From Candidatus Moraniibacteriota bacterium (lineage in GTDB: Bacteria; Patescibacteriota; Minisyncoccia; Moranbacterales; GCA-2747515): a stretch of DNA of 37,469 nt. Made by a program: the position numbers and the translations under genes. The notes under the pieces are model-generated. The model was not told the DNA's origin. It was given only the letters and a program-made list of their open reading frames with translations, and did not search any database. The stretch covers positions 1-37,469 of the forward strand of contig CAMZLB010000026.1 in assembly GCA_947311515.1 (NCBI GenBank), given 5' to 3'. Below are positions 25,291 to 34,178 of this stretch, piece after piece. Position 1 is the stretch's first letter. Every line of letters starts with the position of its first letter.

Positions 25291-26157
25291 ATGTTTAAAA
25301 ATACTTTTATATTTTTGCTGATAATGGGGTTATTTGTAGAGACAAGCACTGTTTTTGCAGAAGATAAGAATTTAGCTGATAGTGAAAATTTTCATATAAA
25401 AGTAATAATAGAAAATGAAAGAATAGTAAAAAAGGAAGTAATATCAAAGAAAGATTTGGAGGAGGGTTATGATATTGAATTGTCAGATGATGATGAAGAA
25501 TTTTCTATAGTAACTGTAGACACAGATTCAACTGTGAGTGTGTCTGAGTATGATCAAATTTTAAATGCTTATAAAAAATGGAATTTTGAAATTTTGTTAG
25601 ATTCAGAATTTGAAAGTATTAATGTTGGAGATAAATTACTGACAAATATAAAAATATCGACAGTTTCTCAAAAAGAAATAGATTTAAGTAAATATGTCGT
25701 GGATTCTTATCTTATAGTTAGAGATAAAGATGGGAATATAATAGGCAAGCAAGATTTGTGGGATATAACTAGGAGTATAGACTTTCTAGGTCTATTGAAC
25801 GGAGGAAATATTTATAAAGCATTTGACTTACTTTTGAAACATAATTTTTTTGTATCACTTATACCAGGTGAATATTTGGTAGAATTAACAATAGTGTTTT
25901 CAGCAGGATTTTTAGATTTAGATAAAAGTATTACAGATAAATATCAGATAGAGGTTAGGTCAAATAAATTGAATGTTGTTATTGAAGAATCTTCGGAAAA
26001 ATGTTTGAAGAAAGGTCATGGGAATGAAATATTTCAGTCTGAATTGATATATATATTGATTTTTGTTGTAATGATACTTATTTGGTGGATATTGGTGATT
26101 CTTACAAAAGTTTTGTCATATTTTTTGATAGGAAAGTATAAAAATGAAGAGACTTGA
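25291..26157 (+). CDS. Membrane-anchored exported protein of the surface cluster
   Basis: I do not know a family for this 288-residue protein. It has a signal peptide (about 1-23, ending TVFAED). The acidic, beta-rich mature part includes a run of acids (ELSDDDEEF) and an Ig-like segment near 95-230 (WNFEILLDSEFESINVGDKLL, then GEYLVELTIVFSAG). A C-terminal membrane span (about 254-275) precedes a short cytoplasmic tail. It lies 9 bases after the DUF916-like gene. The topology copies that of its upstream neighbour, which suggests a second anchored partner in the same complex. Confidence 0.75.
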   Translation: MFKNTFIFLLIMGLFVETSTVFAEDKNLADSENFHIKVIIENERIVKKEVISKKDLEEGYDIELSDDDEEFSIVTVDTDSTVSVSEYDQILNAYKKWNFEILLDSEFESINVGDKLLTNIKISTVSQKEIDLSKYVVDSYLIVRDKDGNIIGKQDLWDITRSIDFLGLLNGGNIYKAFDLLLKHNFFVSLIPGEYLVELTIVFSAGFLDLDKSITDKYQIEVRSNKLNVVIEESSEKCLKKGHGNEIFQSELIYILIFVVMILIWWILVILTKVLSYFLIGKYKNEET

Positions 26158-26177
26158 GTAAAGTCAATGAGTGAGTA

Positions 26178-26186
26178 TGGTATAAT
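26178..26186 (+). promoter_or_regulatory. Internal extended -10 promoter before the fibre gene
   Basis: TGGTATAAT lies inside TATGGTATAATATAT, nearly the same as the cluster promoter at 21762-21770. It would give the fibre gene and the genes after it their own transcript with a leader of about 35 bases. Confidence 0.55.
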
Positions 26187-26227
26187 ATATCTATATAGTT
26201 TTTATCCAAATATAAAAAATAATTAAA

Positions 26228-29200
26228 ATGATGGGTTTTATGAATAATAAAATAATTTCAGTATTGGTCTTAATTGTAAGTATTACTATTTTATTTTTTG
26301 CGTTATCTACGCAAGCTATTATTAATAAGCAAATTAATTATCAAGGAAAATTATTTAATTCGAATGAACAACCTGTAAATGATGGAGATTATAACATGGA
26401 ATTTAGATTATGTGTAACTTCTGATTGTACAGATGTTTCTGATCCAATTTGGGTAGAGACTAGAACAAATGCAAATAAAGTCTCTGTAAAAACAGGGCTA
26501 TTTTCAGTATTACTTGGAGAAGTTTCTTCTATAGCTACAGTAGATTTTAGTCAAGATTTATGGCTTGGAGTAAATATTGGAGGAATCGGTTCACCGTCTT
26601 GGGATGGGGAAATGATACCACGTAAAAAATTAGGATCTGTAAATGCCTCCATAGTTTCAGCATCACTTAAATCAGATGTTGACGGTAATGAAATTATAGC
26701 AAATTCAGCAAATAACTTACTAGAAATTACTCAGTCAGGTTCTGGGGATATATTCAGAGTAAATGATACTTTGGGTGATGTTTCACCATTCTTGATAGAT
26801 GCAAATGGCAATGTCGGGGTAGGAGATGATACTCCAGATGCTTTACTTGATGTTGCTGGTTCATTTAGACTTGATGGAACTTTTGGGGATAAAGATGGAG
26901 ATGTCGGAGTTTCAGGACAAATTCTTTCTTCAACAGTAAATGGAACTGATTGGGTGGAATTACAAGCGGGAAATGTAGCAGTTTTAGATGCTGGAGGGTA
27001 TTATGATGGAGTTGATGTGGAAGGCGTGCTTCAAAGTTTAGGAAAAAATGCAACGGATAGATGGTCTACAGGACTTGTTACGGGAGGGACTTTAAGTGAT
27101 GCAGGAGGGATTACCATTGATATAACTGCTGGAGAAGGATTTGTAAATAACTCTTCTAATCAGTTGAAAGAAGTTTCGTGGAATGCTATAAATGGAATTT
27201 CAATGACAACTAATGGAGATAACTATGTTTATATTGATTCTTCTGGTTCTGTTCATATTTCAAATACAGAAGAAGATGCAAATGATTATATTTTACTTGG
27301 CTATGTTTATACTATATTGAGTAACACTGATATAGGACTAGTTTCATCGAATCCATATTTAGCAGGAAATTACACAAAGCACAATAATCAATGGTTAGAT
27401 AAAGTAATGGGACCAATGATTGAAAGTGGTAATATTCTTTCTGAACATACTACAGACTTAGAACTTTATACAACTTCTGGAAAAATCTCTTCTAGATTAT
27501 CAGAATACACAACCAATAATACAAGTACAATAACTAAATGGTATAATACTGCTGATTATGGTTGGTATCAAGACTCCTCAGATCCAAATAAAGTAAATCC
27601 AAATAAATACAATGATCCAATTTTAAATCATGGCACAGCTCTGGTTGATATGACTGCTTTGTATTGGAAGAAAGATTTGGTCGTTAGAGGATTGGATGGA
27701 AGTGTTCATTATATCTACGGACAAGAAGAATATGATTCAGAGACAGAAGCAAAAGAGGCAGAATTACCTCCAATTCCTAGTGCAATTTCTAAGGGAGGAG
27801 CGGTGTATATTGCGACTATAGTTTCTCAAGAAGGAGCAACTTCGATTGAGAATAATATTTATGATATTCGCCCAAATATGGATAGAGTTTTTGGTTCGGG
27901 AGTTAGTGGAACAACGGGAACTGCAGCGTATCATGGAGATTTGACTGGTCTTGATGAGGACCATCATTTGCAATATTTACGAACTGATGGAGGAAGAGTT
28001 GTTACAGGTAATATGAGTTTCGAAGGAAGTAGTGTTGATAATTTTGAAACATTATTTTCAATCACAGACCCTACAGCAGACAGAGTTATAACTTTCCCAA
28101 ATCTAACAGGAGAAGTTTCTCTATTGGGTCAAACTATTAGCTCAGCTGAGCTTGAAAATACGATCTCATTGTCAAAATTTATCGATGATACAACTCACAG
28201 ATTAGTGACGGATGTTGAAAAAAATACTTGGAACGCAAAAGAAAATGCAATTACTTCTGGAACTGGATTACAATTTTGGCGAGGAGATAAAACTTGGCAA
28301 ACATTAGACACTTCTGTAGTGCCAGAAAATGGGAATTTGTATTTTACGAATACTAGAGCAGATAACAGAGCAGATAGTAGAATAGCAATTGCATCTATAG
28401 ATGATTTAAATGATGTAAATACTTCTGGAGTATCAAACGGACAAGTTCTTGAATGGAATGGTTCAGATTGGGTCGTAGGTAATAAAACTTCAAATACTGA
28501 CAATCAGGAAATTGAAACTTTTAACTTAGCTAACGGAATTTTGTCATTAGCACTTGAAGATGATGGACAATCTAATCAAACTGTAGATTTTTCAAATTTA
28601 TACACCTTTAATTCACCATTATCACTAGCTTCTAGGACAATATCTTTAAATTATGATGATGATACAATTGGGGTAAATGGAAGTAGTGAAATTTATGTAA
28701 AAGATGATGGAATTGATGATACAAAGATTAATTGGGGAACAGGAGCTAATCAAGTTTCAGCTAATGATATAGTAGTAGAAGATTCTGAGGGTTACTATAC
28801 TCAATCGGATGTAGAAGATATTCTTCAAGATTTAGGGAAGAATGCAACGGATAGATGGTCTACAGGACTTGTTACAGGAGGAGAGTTGACTGATAATGGA
28901 GATAATGACATAAATATTGCAGCTGGGAGTGGTTTTGTAAGTAATTCCGCATATAAGTTAGAATCTGTTTCGTGGTCAGCTATATCTGATGAAAATTTAC
29001 CATATGCAGGGAATAATTTTGTTTACATAGATAGAACGGGTAGTGTGTATATTTCTTCTGTAGAATCAAATATAAATGATTATATATATTTAGGATACGT
29101 TTTTACTATAAGTGGAAATACTGATATCGGGCTAATCTCATCAAATCCATACTATGTTGGGAATTATGCCAATAAAAATAATAAATGGATGAATGCCATT

Positions 29201-32059
29201 GTTGGTACAATGATTGAGGATGGAAATATTGTTTCTGAACATACTACAAATTTACAACTATCTATCAATGGAGGAACTATGTATTCAAGACTTAATGAAT
29301 ATAATTTTTCAGATACTACTAGTTTTATAAAATGGTATAAAAATGGTAATTGGACACAAGACACTTCCAACTTGAACACAGTAAATACTACTCAATACAA
29401 CAGTATGAGTAGCGGATTAGTTAATATGACTAATAATTATTGGAAAAAAGATTTAATACTTAGAACATTAGATGGAAATATACATTATATATATGGACAG
29501 ATAGAATATTCTACGGAAGATGCTGCGAAAAAAGCTCCTATGCCAGTAATACCTATTAATATCACACATGCAGATTCAGCTTATCTTGCAACAATTGTGT
29601 CTCAAAAAGGAGATACAACTATTGCTAATAGATTATATGATGTTCGTCCAAATATGAGTAGAGTCTTTGGATATGGAACTTCAGGTACAACTGGTTCTGT
29701 AGCTGATCACGGAAATTTAACTGGATTGGGAGATGATGATCATACGCAATACTTACTTGGAAGTGGAACTAGAGCTATGACAGGTAATCTAAATCTAGGA
29801 AATAATGCTATTACAAATATTGCAAGTCTAACAATGGCAGGGAGTCTTAAAAATACATCTACTACATCTGCACAATTAAATATAGGATATGATGTTTCAA
29901 ATTATTTTACAACTTCAGTTGCTTCAAATGGATTAGTGACGCTCGATGCTTTTGGAACTGGTGCAGGATTTAATTTTTCTGACAATGTGCAGTTATCAGC
30001 TGGATTATTAGATACTAGTGGGGACATAGGAACTAGTGGTCAAATTTTAAGTAGTACTGCTACTGGAACAAATTGGATTGATACTTTCGCTCCAAATGCT
30101 GGAACATCAAATAATAATACACTTAGATGGAATGGAGCTACATGGGTTGAATCTTCTGTTTTGCAAAATGATGGTACAAATGTTACAGTATCTGGTAATA
30201 TACTAGCAAGTTCTGCAACTTCTGATTTAGGATCTTCTACACAAGGATTTGATAATATTTATTCTGATCTAACACAGGGCTCAGCATTATTTATTGGTGC
30301 AAATGGACTTTTGACAGAAGATAATTCAAATTTCTTTTGGGATGATGGAAATGATAGGCTTGGAATTGGTACAAATTCTTCAGATTATACGTTGGATGTT
30401 GCTGGTGAAGTTGGAATTGATAGACATATATATCACAACGGAGATTCAAATACATATATGGACTTTACTTCGGATCGTTGGCAGCTATTCACAGGAGGGC
30501 AATCAATGATTGATGCACAATATAGTAGTAATGAGGTAACTATTAATGAAGGAGGTACTCAAACTGATTTCCGCATTGAAGGAGGAAATGAAGTTAATCT
30601 TTTGTTTACTGATGGCTCGGAGGATAGGGTTGGAATTGGAACAGATACTCCAAGTCAGATTTTGGATATTGTGGGAAATGTTGAGCTTAATGATTATTTA
30701 TATTTTAGAAATGGAAGTTCTGAGTATCTGAGACATGATAATTCTACTTTTGTGCTTAGTGATGATTTGTTGCCTAGTGGAAATGATACTTTGGACTTAG
30801 GTGCTACAGGAAGTAGATGGCAAGACTTATATTTAGGACCACAGACCTTACATATCGGCTCATCGCTTACAGATGAGGGAACAATAGGATATGATACAAC
30901 AAATAATATTCTATCTATTAATACTGATTCAACCACTAATGGTAATATTGCTTTCAACACAGATGACTTGTTTATAGACACTGTAAATTCAAGAGTGGGG
31001 ATAGGTGACACAACTCCTGATGCAGATCTAGATGTAGCTGGAAGTTTTAGAGTCGATGAAGAGTTCTATGATAAAGATGGAGATTCTGGAACTATGGGGC
31101 AAGTTTTGTCTTCTACTGCTACTGGAACAGACTGGATTACGAACTCAACAAATCCTATTCCGTATATTTCTACGGTAAATAAATATAGAATGTTGCCATC
31201 TACTACAGGCACGTTTACATTGGAAGGGGTAAACTTTACTCCTACAACAGCGGTTTCTATAACTAATCCTACATTTACGGGAACAGTAGATTCGGTAAAT
31301 GTACTTTCTCCGACAGAAATGGAAGTAACAGTAACTAGTGGTGCCACAGAAGAATTACATGATATTGTATTATCTAATTCAGGAGTATTAAATACTGCAT
31401 GGACTGGAAATGGAGTGGATTTGTTTGAAGTAGCCACTTCAACTTGGAAGGATTTACGTTCTGGAGGAGATTCATTTACCGATGGAAATGGAGCTGGAAA
31501 TGATATTAGGTACAGATCTGGTATGAGTATGAGTAGAGATGCTAATGGTATGTATTTCTCAGGAGCATCTCCTTGGTCATCTTGGGTTAAATTTGAAAGT
31601 TTAGGATGGACTAGAGGGACAAATCAAACAGTCCAATGGATATTTACTAATCCAGACGGAGCTATGATGATTGGTATAGGTTCAGATGCAACAAACGAGA
31701 CTAGCACAGCTCAATATGCAGAAGCAGAAGTAGAAGCTTATTTTAGTAGCTCTACGAATATGTGGGGTCTATATGGAAATAATGGAACGGTAGGAAGTGC
31801 AGGAAGTCAAAATTATTCAACAGCTATTTCATCAGGAGGGGTTTATAAAATTAAATTTGAAAATGACGGTGATGCAGGAGATACAGTTACGCTCTACCAG
31901 ATTCCATCAGCAGCTCCTGGTGATTGGGATAATGAAACAAATGTTATAATAACATTTAGCATTGGAGGGAGTCTTAATCCAGATGAAACAAATATCATGC
32001 CATTTATCATCCCTAGAAATGGTGGCACACAGAGATTTATTGCAGTTAAAGTTGAATAA
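26228..32059 (+). CDS. Giant exported fibre protein with duplicated phage-tail-like modules
   Basis: This 1943-residue protein has an N-terminal hydrophobic signal (about 8-31). Residues about 36-160 are the NYQGKLFNSNEQPVNDGDYN...WDGEMIPRKKLGSVNAS domain found at the start of many bacterial surface fibres. Next come GVGDDTPDALLDVAGSF-type units, which recur near 1378, 1461 and 1595. Two long related modules (about 270-600 and 870-1190) each run from GKNATDRWSTGLVTGG to DLTGLDEDHHLQYL or NLTGLGDDDHTQYL, a pattern of phage tail fibres. An IPT/TIG-like segment (about 1645-1740) follows, then a last domain of about 200 residues (from DLRSGGDSFTDGNGAGNDIR to GGTQRFIAVKVE) of phage-structural type. 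There is no C-terminal membrane anchor, sorting signal or S74 peptidase. I infer a trimeric or elongated adhesin at the cell surface. Confidence 0.85.
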   Translation: MMGFMNNKIISVLVLIVSITILFFALSTQAIINKQINYQGKLFNSNEQPVNDGDYNMEFRLCVTSDCTDVSDPIWVETRTNANKVSVKTGLFSVLLGEVSSIATVDFSQDLWLGVNIGGIGSPSWDGEMIPRKKLGSVNASIVSASLKSDVDGNEIIANSANNLLEITQSGSGDIFRVNDTLGDVSPFLIDANGNVGVGDDTPDALLDVAGSFRLDGTFGDKDGDVGVSGQILSSTVNGTDWVELQAGNVAVLDAGGYYDGVDVEGVLQSLGKNATDRWSTGLVTGGTLSDAGGITIDITAGEGFVNNSSNQLKEVSWNAINGISMTTNGDNYVYIDSSGSVHISNTEEDANDYILLGYVYTILSNTDIGLVSSNPYLAGNYTKHNNQWLDKVMGPMIESGNILSEHTTDLELYTTSGKISSRLSEYTTNNTSTITKWYNTADYGWYQDSSDPNKVNPNKYNDPILNHGTALVDMTALYWKKDLVVRGLDGSVHYIYGQEEYDSETEAKEAELPPIPSAISKGGAVYIATIVSQEGATSIENNIYDIRPNMDRVFGSGVSGTTGTAAYHGDLTGLDEDHHLQYLRTDGGRVVTGNMSFEGSSVDNFETLFSITDPTADRVITFPNLTGEVSLLGQTISSAELENTISLSKFIDDTTHRLVTDVEKNTWNAKENAITSGTGLQFWRGDKTWQTLDTSVVPENGNLYFTNTRADNRADSRIAIASIDDLNDVNTSGVSNGQVLEWNGSDWVVGNKTSNTDNQEIETFNLANGILSLALEDDGQSNQTVDFSNLYTFNSPLSLASRTISLNYDDDTIGVNGSSEIYVKDDGIDDTKINWGTGANQVSANDIVVEDSEGYYTQSDVEDILQDLGKNATDRWSTGLVTGGELTDNGDNDINIAAGSGFVSNSAYKLESVSWSAISDENLPYAGNNFVYIDRTGSVYISSVESNINDYIYLGYVFTISGNTDIGLISSNPYYVGNYANKNNKWMNAIVGTMIEDGNIVSEHTTNLQLSINGGTMYSRLNEYNFSDTTSFIKWYKNGNWTQDTSNLNTVNTTQYNSMSSGLVNMTNNYWKKDLILRTLDGNIHYIYGQIEYSTEDAAKKAPMPVIPINITHADSAYLATIVSQKGDTTIANRLYDVRPNMSRVFGYGTSGTTGSVADHGNLTGLGDDDHTQYLLGSGTRAMTGNLNLGNNAITNIASLTMAGSLKNTSTTSAQLNIGYDVSNYFTTSVASNGLVTLDAFGTGAGFNFSDNVQLSAGLLDTSGDIGTSGQILSSTATGTNWIDTFAPNAGTSNNNTLRWNGATWVESSVLQNDGTNVTVSGNILASSATSDLGSSTQGFDNIYSDLTQGSALFIGANGLLTEDNSNFFWDDGNDRLGIGTNSSDYTLDVAGEVGIDRHIYHNGDSNTYMDFTSDRWQLFTGGQSMIDAQYSSNEVTINEGGTQTDFRIEGGNEVNLLFTDGSEDRVGIGTDTPSQILDIVGNVELNDYLYFRNGSSEYLRHDNSTFVLSDDLLPSGNDTLDLGATGSRWQDLYLGPQTLHIGSSLTDEGTIGYDTTNNILSINTDSTTNGNIAFNTDDLFIDTVNSRVGIGDTTPDADLDVAGSFRVDEEFYDKDGDSGTMGQVLSSTATGTDWITNSTNPIPYISTVNKYRMLPSTTGTFTLEGVNFTPTTAVSITNPTFTGTVDSVNVLSPTEMEVTVTSGATEELHDIVLSNSGVLNTAWTGNGVDLFEVATSTWKDLRSGGDSFTDGNGAGNDIRYRSGMSMSRDANGMYFSGASPWSSWVKFESLGWTRGTNQTVQWIFTNPDGAMMIGIGSDATNETSTAQYAEAEVEAYFSSSTNMWGLYGNNGTVGSAGSQNYSTAISSGGVYKIKFENDGDAGDTVTLYQIPSAAPGDWDNETNVIITFSIGGSLNPDETNIMPFIIPRNGGTQRFIAVKVE
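26990..28020 (+). repeat. Internal module 1 of the fibre gene
   Basis: Residues about 255-598 of the fibre correspond to module 2 at 28785-29800. The bases 27047-27081 are identical to 28841-28875 (35 in a row), while the rest of the module has diverged to moderate protein similarity. Confidence 0.8.
28785..29800 (+). repeat. Internal module 2 of the fibre gene
   Basis: This is the second copy of the fibre module. It keeps WSTGLVTGG, the GYVFTISGNTDIGLISSNPY segment, YWKKDLILRTLDG.IHYIYGQ, YDVRPNMSRVFGYG and the closing DDDHTQYL. It is shorter in its middle part than module 1. Confidence 0.8.
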
Positions 32060-32072
32060 TTAATATTAATAT

Positions 32073-33014
32073 ATGTTATATAAAAAAAAATTTATAATTA
32101 CACTGAATTTAATAATTGTATTTGTATTTTTTGCTAATGTAGTTTGTGCAGAAGAAATGGAAACTTATGAGGTAGATAATATGGAATTTACAGTGGGTAA
32201 ACATGAACCAGAAAAAAGAGTAAATTCTAAAAAGAAAAAGGTGGAAATCATTACTCAAACAATAATTGTAGGTGAAGACGAGCAGTTACCTGAACTATCA
32301 GATGAATATTTAGAGGAAAATATTCTAGGTAGTAATAAGGAAAGTGAAAAAGAAAAAGAAAAAGAAAAAGAAAAAGAAAAAGAAAAAGGTGTTGAACTTG
32401 AAAAAGTAAAACTTGATAATGATGAGATTGTTCAAGAAAGAAGGGTGAATCCTATGGGAATTCTGACTAATGATGTCTGGAGAATTATTAAAGATGTAGT
32501 TTTCTCTGCTTCTGTGGTATTTGAAAATGTTGTTAGCTATTTAGATAGGGTTACATTTATGGATAGAGTGACATTTGCAGATAAGGATATGGCTGGTGAA
32601 GCTATTATAAAAAAAGGAAGTGGGGAGGTGCAAATTGTGTATGAAAAACAATTTATAACTAAACCAATAGTTACAGTAACAGCAAAAGACACTATGAATA
32701 ATTTCTTCATTCAAGATGAGACAGAAGAGGGGTTCACTATACGTACAGAAGAAGTTATTGAAGAAGATTTATTATTTTCATGGATTGCTATAAAAATTGT
32801 AGATCCTATAATATTTAAATCAGAGAAGGATACAAAAAAAGCTGAAAACATAATTGAAACACAAGATGAAAAAAAAGATGATATAAAAAAAATTAAAGAT
32901 GATATTGATGTAGAAGATAAGAGTGAAGGGATTAAAAATTTGGATGATGAAAATAAATTAGAAATAATTGAAGATGAAATTGGGGAGGATAATGAAGTGA
33001 ATATAGATAAATAA
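32073..33014 (+). CDS. Exported protein with H-lectin-like domain and charged linkers
   Basis: This 313-residue protein has a signal peptide (about 1-26, ending VVCAEE). It then carries a highly charged linker with seven EK dipeptides in a row, followed by a compact beta domain (about 165-250). That domain runs GEAIIKKGSGEVQIVYEKQF, then KPIVTVTAKD, FFIQDETEEGFTIRTEEV and LLFSWIAIK. The pattern (strand, F-x-x-x-P-x-V-x-V, GF-x-I, F-x-W-x-A) is like H-type lectin or phage-tail C-terminal domains. The tail (about 255-313) is acidic and probably disordered. It lies 13 bases after the fibre gene. I infer that it helps the fibre bind or assemble. Confidence 0.75.
   Translation: MLYKKKFIITLNLIIVFVFFANVVCAEEMETYEVDNMEFTVGKHEPEKRVNSKKKKVEIITQTIIVGEDEQLPELSDEYLEENILGSNKESEKEKEKEKEKEKEKGVELEKVKLDNDEIVQERRVNPMGILTNDVWRIIKDVVFSASVVFENVVSYLDRVTFMDRVTFADKDMAGEAIIKKGSGEVQIVYEKQFITKPIVTVTAKDTMNNFFIQDETEEGFTIRTEEVIEEDLLFSWIAIKIVDPIIFKSEKDTKKAENIIETQDEKKDDIKKIKDDIDVEDKSEGIKNLDDENKLEIIEDEIGEDNEVNIDK
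32346..32387 (+). repeat. Hexanucleotide microsatellite, seven GAAAAA units
   Basis: Seven perfect GAAAAA units encode (Glu-Lys)7 in the linker of the exported protein. Changes in unit number would keep the frame and alter only linker length. Confidence 0.9.
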
Positions 33015-33026
33015 AAATGTAAAATT

Positions 33027-33764
33027 ATGAGTAAATATAAATATTTAGTTATAGTAATATTTAGTATGTGTCCAACTGTTATATTTGCTATTTCATCATC
33101 TAATTATCAAATTAATCCTTTGAATGTTGGTGATGCTGGTGGAAATGGAAGTAATTCGGTTAATCATCAACTTAGTGAACAACAAATTGGAGATGTGACT
33201 GTGGATATTTCAAATAGCACTAATTATAAAATTCATCATGGGTATCTTTATCCTAAGGGAGATGTGACTATAGATTTTACGGTTATTCCGGAAAAGAGAA
33301 TTCCTTTGGTGGGAAATAATGGTACCAGGGTAACTATTGATGTTTACGCAGTGGGAGGTAATACTCCATTACATTCTTATTCTTATTATGACACGGACAA
33401 TAACGGACACTATACCGGGTTGCAGTTAACTGGGACTGGTCCAGGCACTTATGACATTGCGGTAAAAGGATATGCCCACCTCCGCAAGAGGTTAAATAAC
33501 GTTGTGCTTAGTGGTGGAGTGAATAATATTGATTTTACTTTTGTTGGTAGCGAGAAACTTCTTTGTGGGGATGTTTATACCAATGGTTCTTATCCGGATG
33601 GGGACAATATGGTTAATTCCGTTGATGTAACTTATCTTACTTCTAAGTGGGCAGTAAATGATGCTGGGGTTTCTGATGAGCGAGCAGATGTGGATGAAAA
33701 TGGGCAGATTAATTCTTTGGATATGACGAAGACTGTTAATAATTATGCAGTGGTGGGAGATTAA
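33027..33764 (+). CDS. Exported dockerin-like protein with carboxypeptidase-regulatory-like domain
   Basis: This 245-residue protein has a signal peptide (about 1-22). Residues about 23-75 (SSSNYQINPLNVGDAGG...SNSTNYKIHHGY) repeat the S-NY pattern of the first cluster protein. Residues about 80-175 form a beta domain ending GTYDIAVKGYAHLRKRLNNV. The last 65 residues hold two dockerin type I-like calcium-binding loops: GDNMVNSVDVTYL and DVDENGQINSLDMTK, spaced by a W-containing helix. A dockerin would bind a cohesin; none is visible here, so the partner is unknown. From about 33270 onward the codons are noticeably richer in G+C than in the neighbours, a possible sign of transfer of the C-terminal part. 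It is the last gene of the cluster. Confidence 0.82.
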   Translation: MSKYKYLVIVIFSMCPTVIFAISSSNYQINPLNVGDAGGNGSNSVNHQLSEQQIGDVTVDISNSTNYKIHHGYLYPKGDVTIDFTVIPEKRIPLVGNNGTRVTIDVYAVGGNTPLHSYSYYDTDNNGHYTGLQLTGTGPGTYDIAVKGYAHLRKRLNNVVLSGGVNNIDFTFVGSEKLLCGDVYTNGSYPDGDNMVNSVDVTYLTSKWAVNDAGVSDERADVDENGQINSLDMTKTVNNYAVVGD

Positions 33765-33784
33765 AGCGCTCCGCTTTAATTTTA
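33761..33784 (+). terminator. Terminator of the surface-protein cluster
   Basis: TTAAAGCG and CGCTTTAA form a perfect 8-bp stem around CTC, followed by TTTTAAA. It overlaps the TAA stop of the dockerin-like gene. Confidence 0.75.
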
Positions 33785-34178
33785 AATGACTAAATATTTA
33801 AACTATAAAATTTATGAAAAAGTTAATTTATTGGTTGTAGAAGTTGGGGATTTTGAGAACTTCAAAATATGTAGCTAAAAATAGTGGAGAGTTAAATAAG
33901 GCTGTAGCAAGTGACGGAGGGATGATACAAAGTCAAAAGGAAATTGATGAGAAATATAAACAAAAAGAAGAAAATGATAATAAAAATAAGAAAAGTTTTG
34001 GCAGAAAAGTTTTGTAGTTTATTAATTGAGATATATTCTTTATAAAGTGATATTATATTGACATATATGAGTCTTTGTTTTATTTGATTGTTCTCGGTTC
34101 ATTATTTAATTCAAATATAATGCAGATATTCGTTACATTTCATGTTATACTAAAAATATCTAAAATAATTAAAATACT
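33765..34178. other. Intergenic region with a broken small ORF and ATPase promoter
   Basis: This holds the terminator, the interrupted small ORF at 33814-34017, and a -10-like TATACT at about 34147-34152 that may serve the ATPase gene. I see nothing else. Confidence 0.5.
33814..34017 (+). pseudogene. Small ORF interrupted by one TAG
   Basis: From ATG 33814 the frame reads MKKLIYWL, a TAG at 33838, then KLGILRTSKYVAKNSGELNK and a charged tail ending KKSFGRKVL before TAG at 34015. The protein would have 67 residues. The part after the stop has normal composition, and the residues before it look like a normal start, so this is probably a gene broken by a single base change (TGG to TAG would give Trp). 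Use of a later TTG start or read-through is possible. The function is unknown. Confidence 0.4.

Noticed and set aside
31066-31437. Minus-strand 123-codon frame inside the fibre gene
   Set aside because: It is an antisense shadow of a repetitive Thr/Val-rich coding region, without signal or motif.
26228-32059. Prophage tail fibre gene
   Set aside because: No other phage genes are nearby, and the gene has an export signal and lies in a run of exported bacterial surface proteins.
32346-32387. Possible CRISPR array or phase-variable frameshift tract
   Set aside because: The unit is six bases with no spacers, and changes in unit number keep the reading frame.
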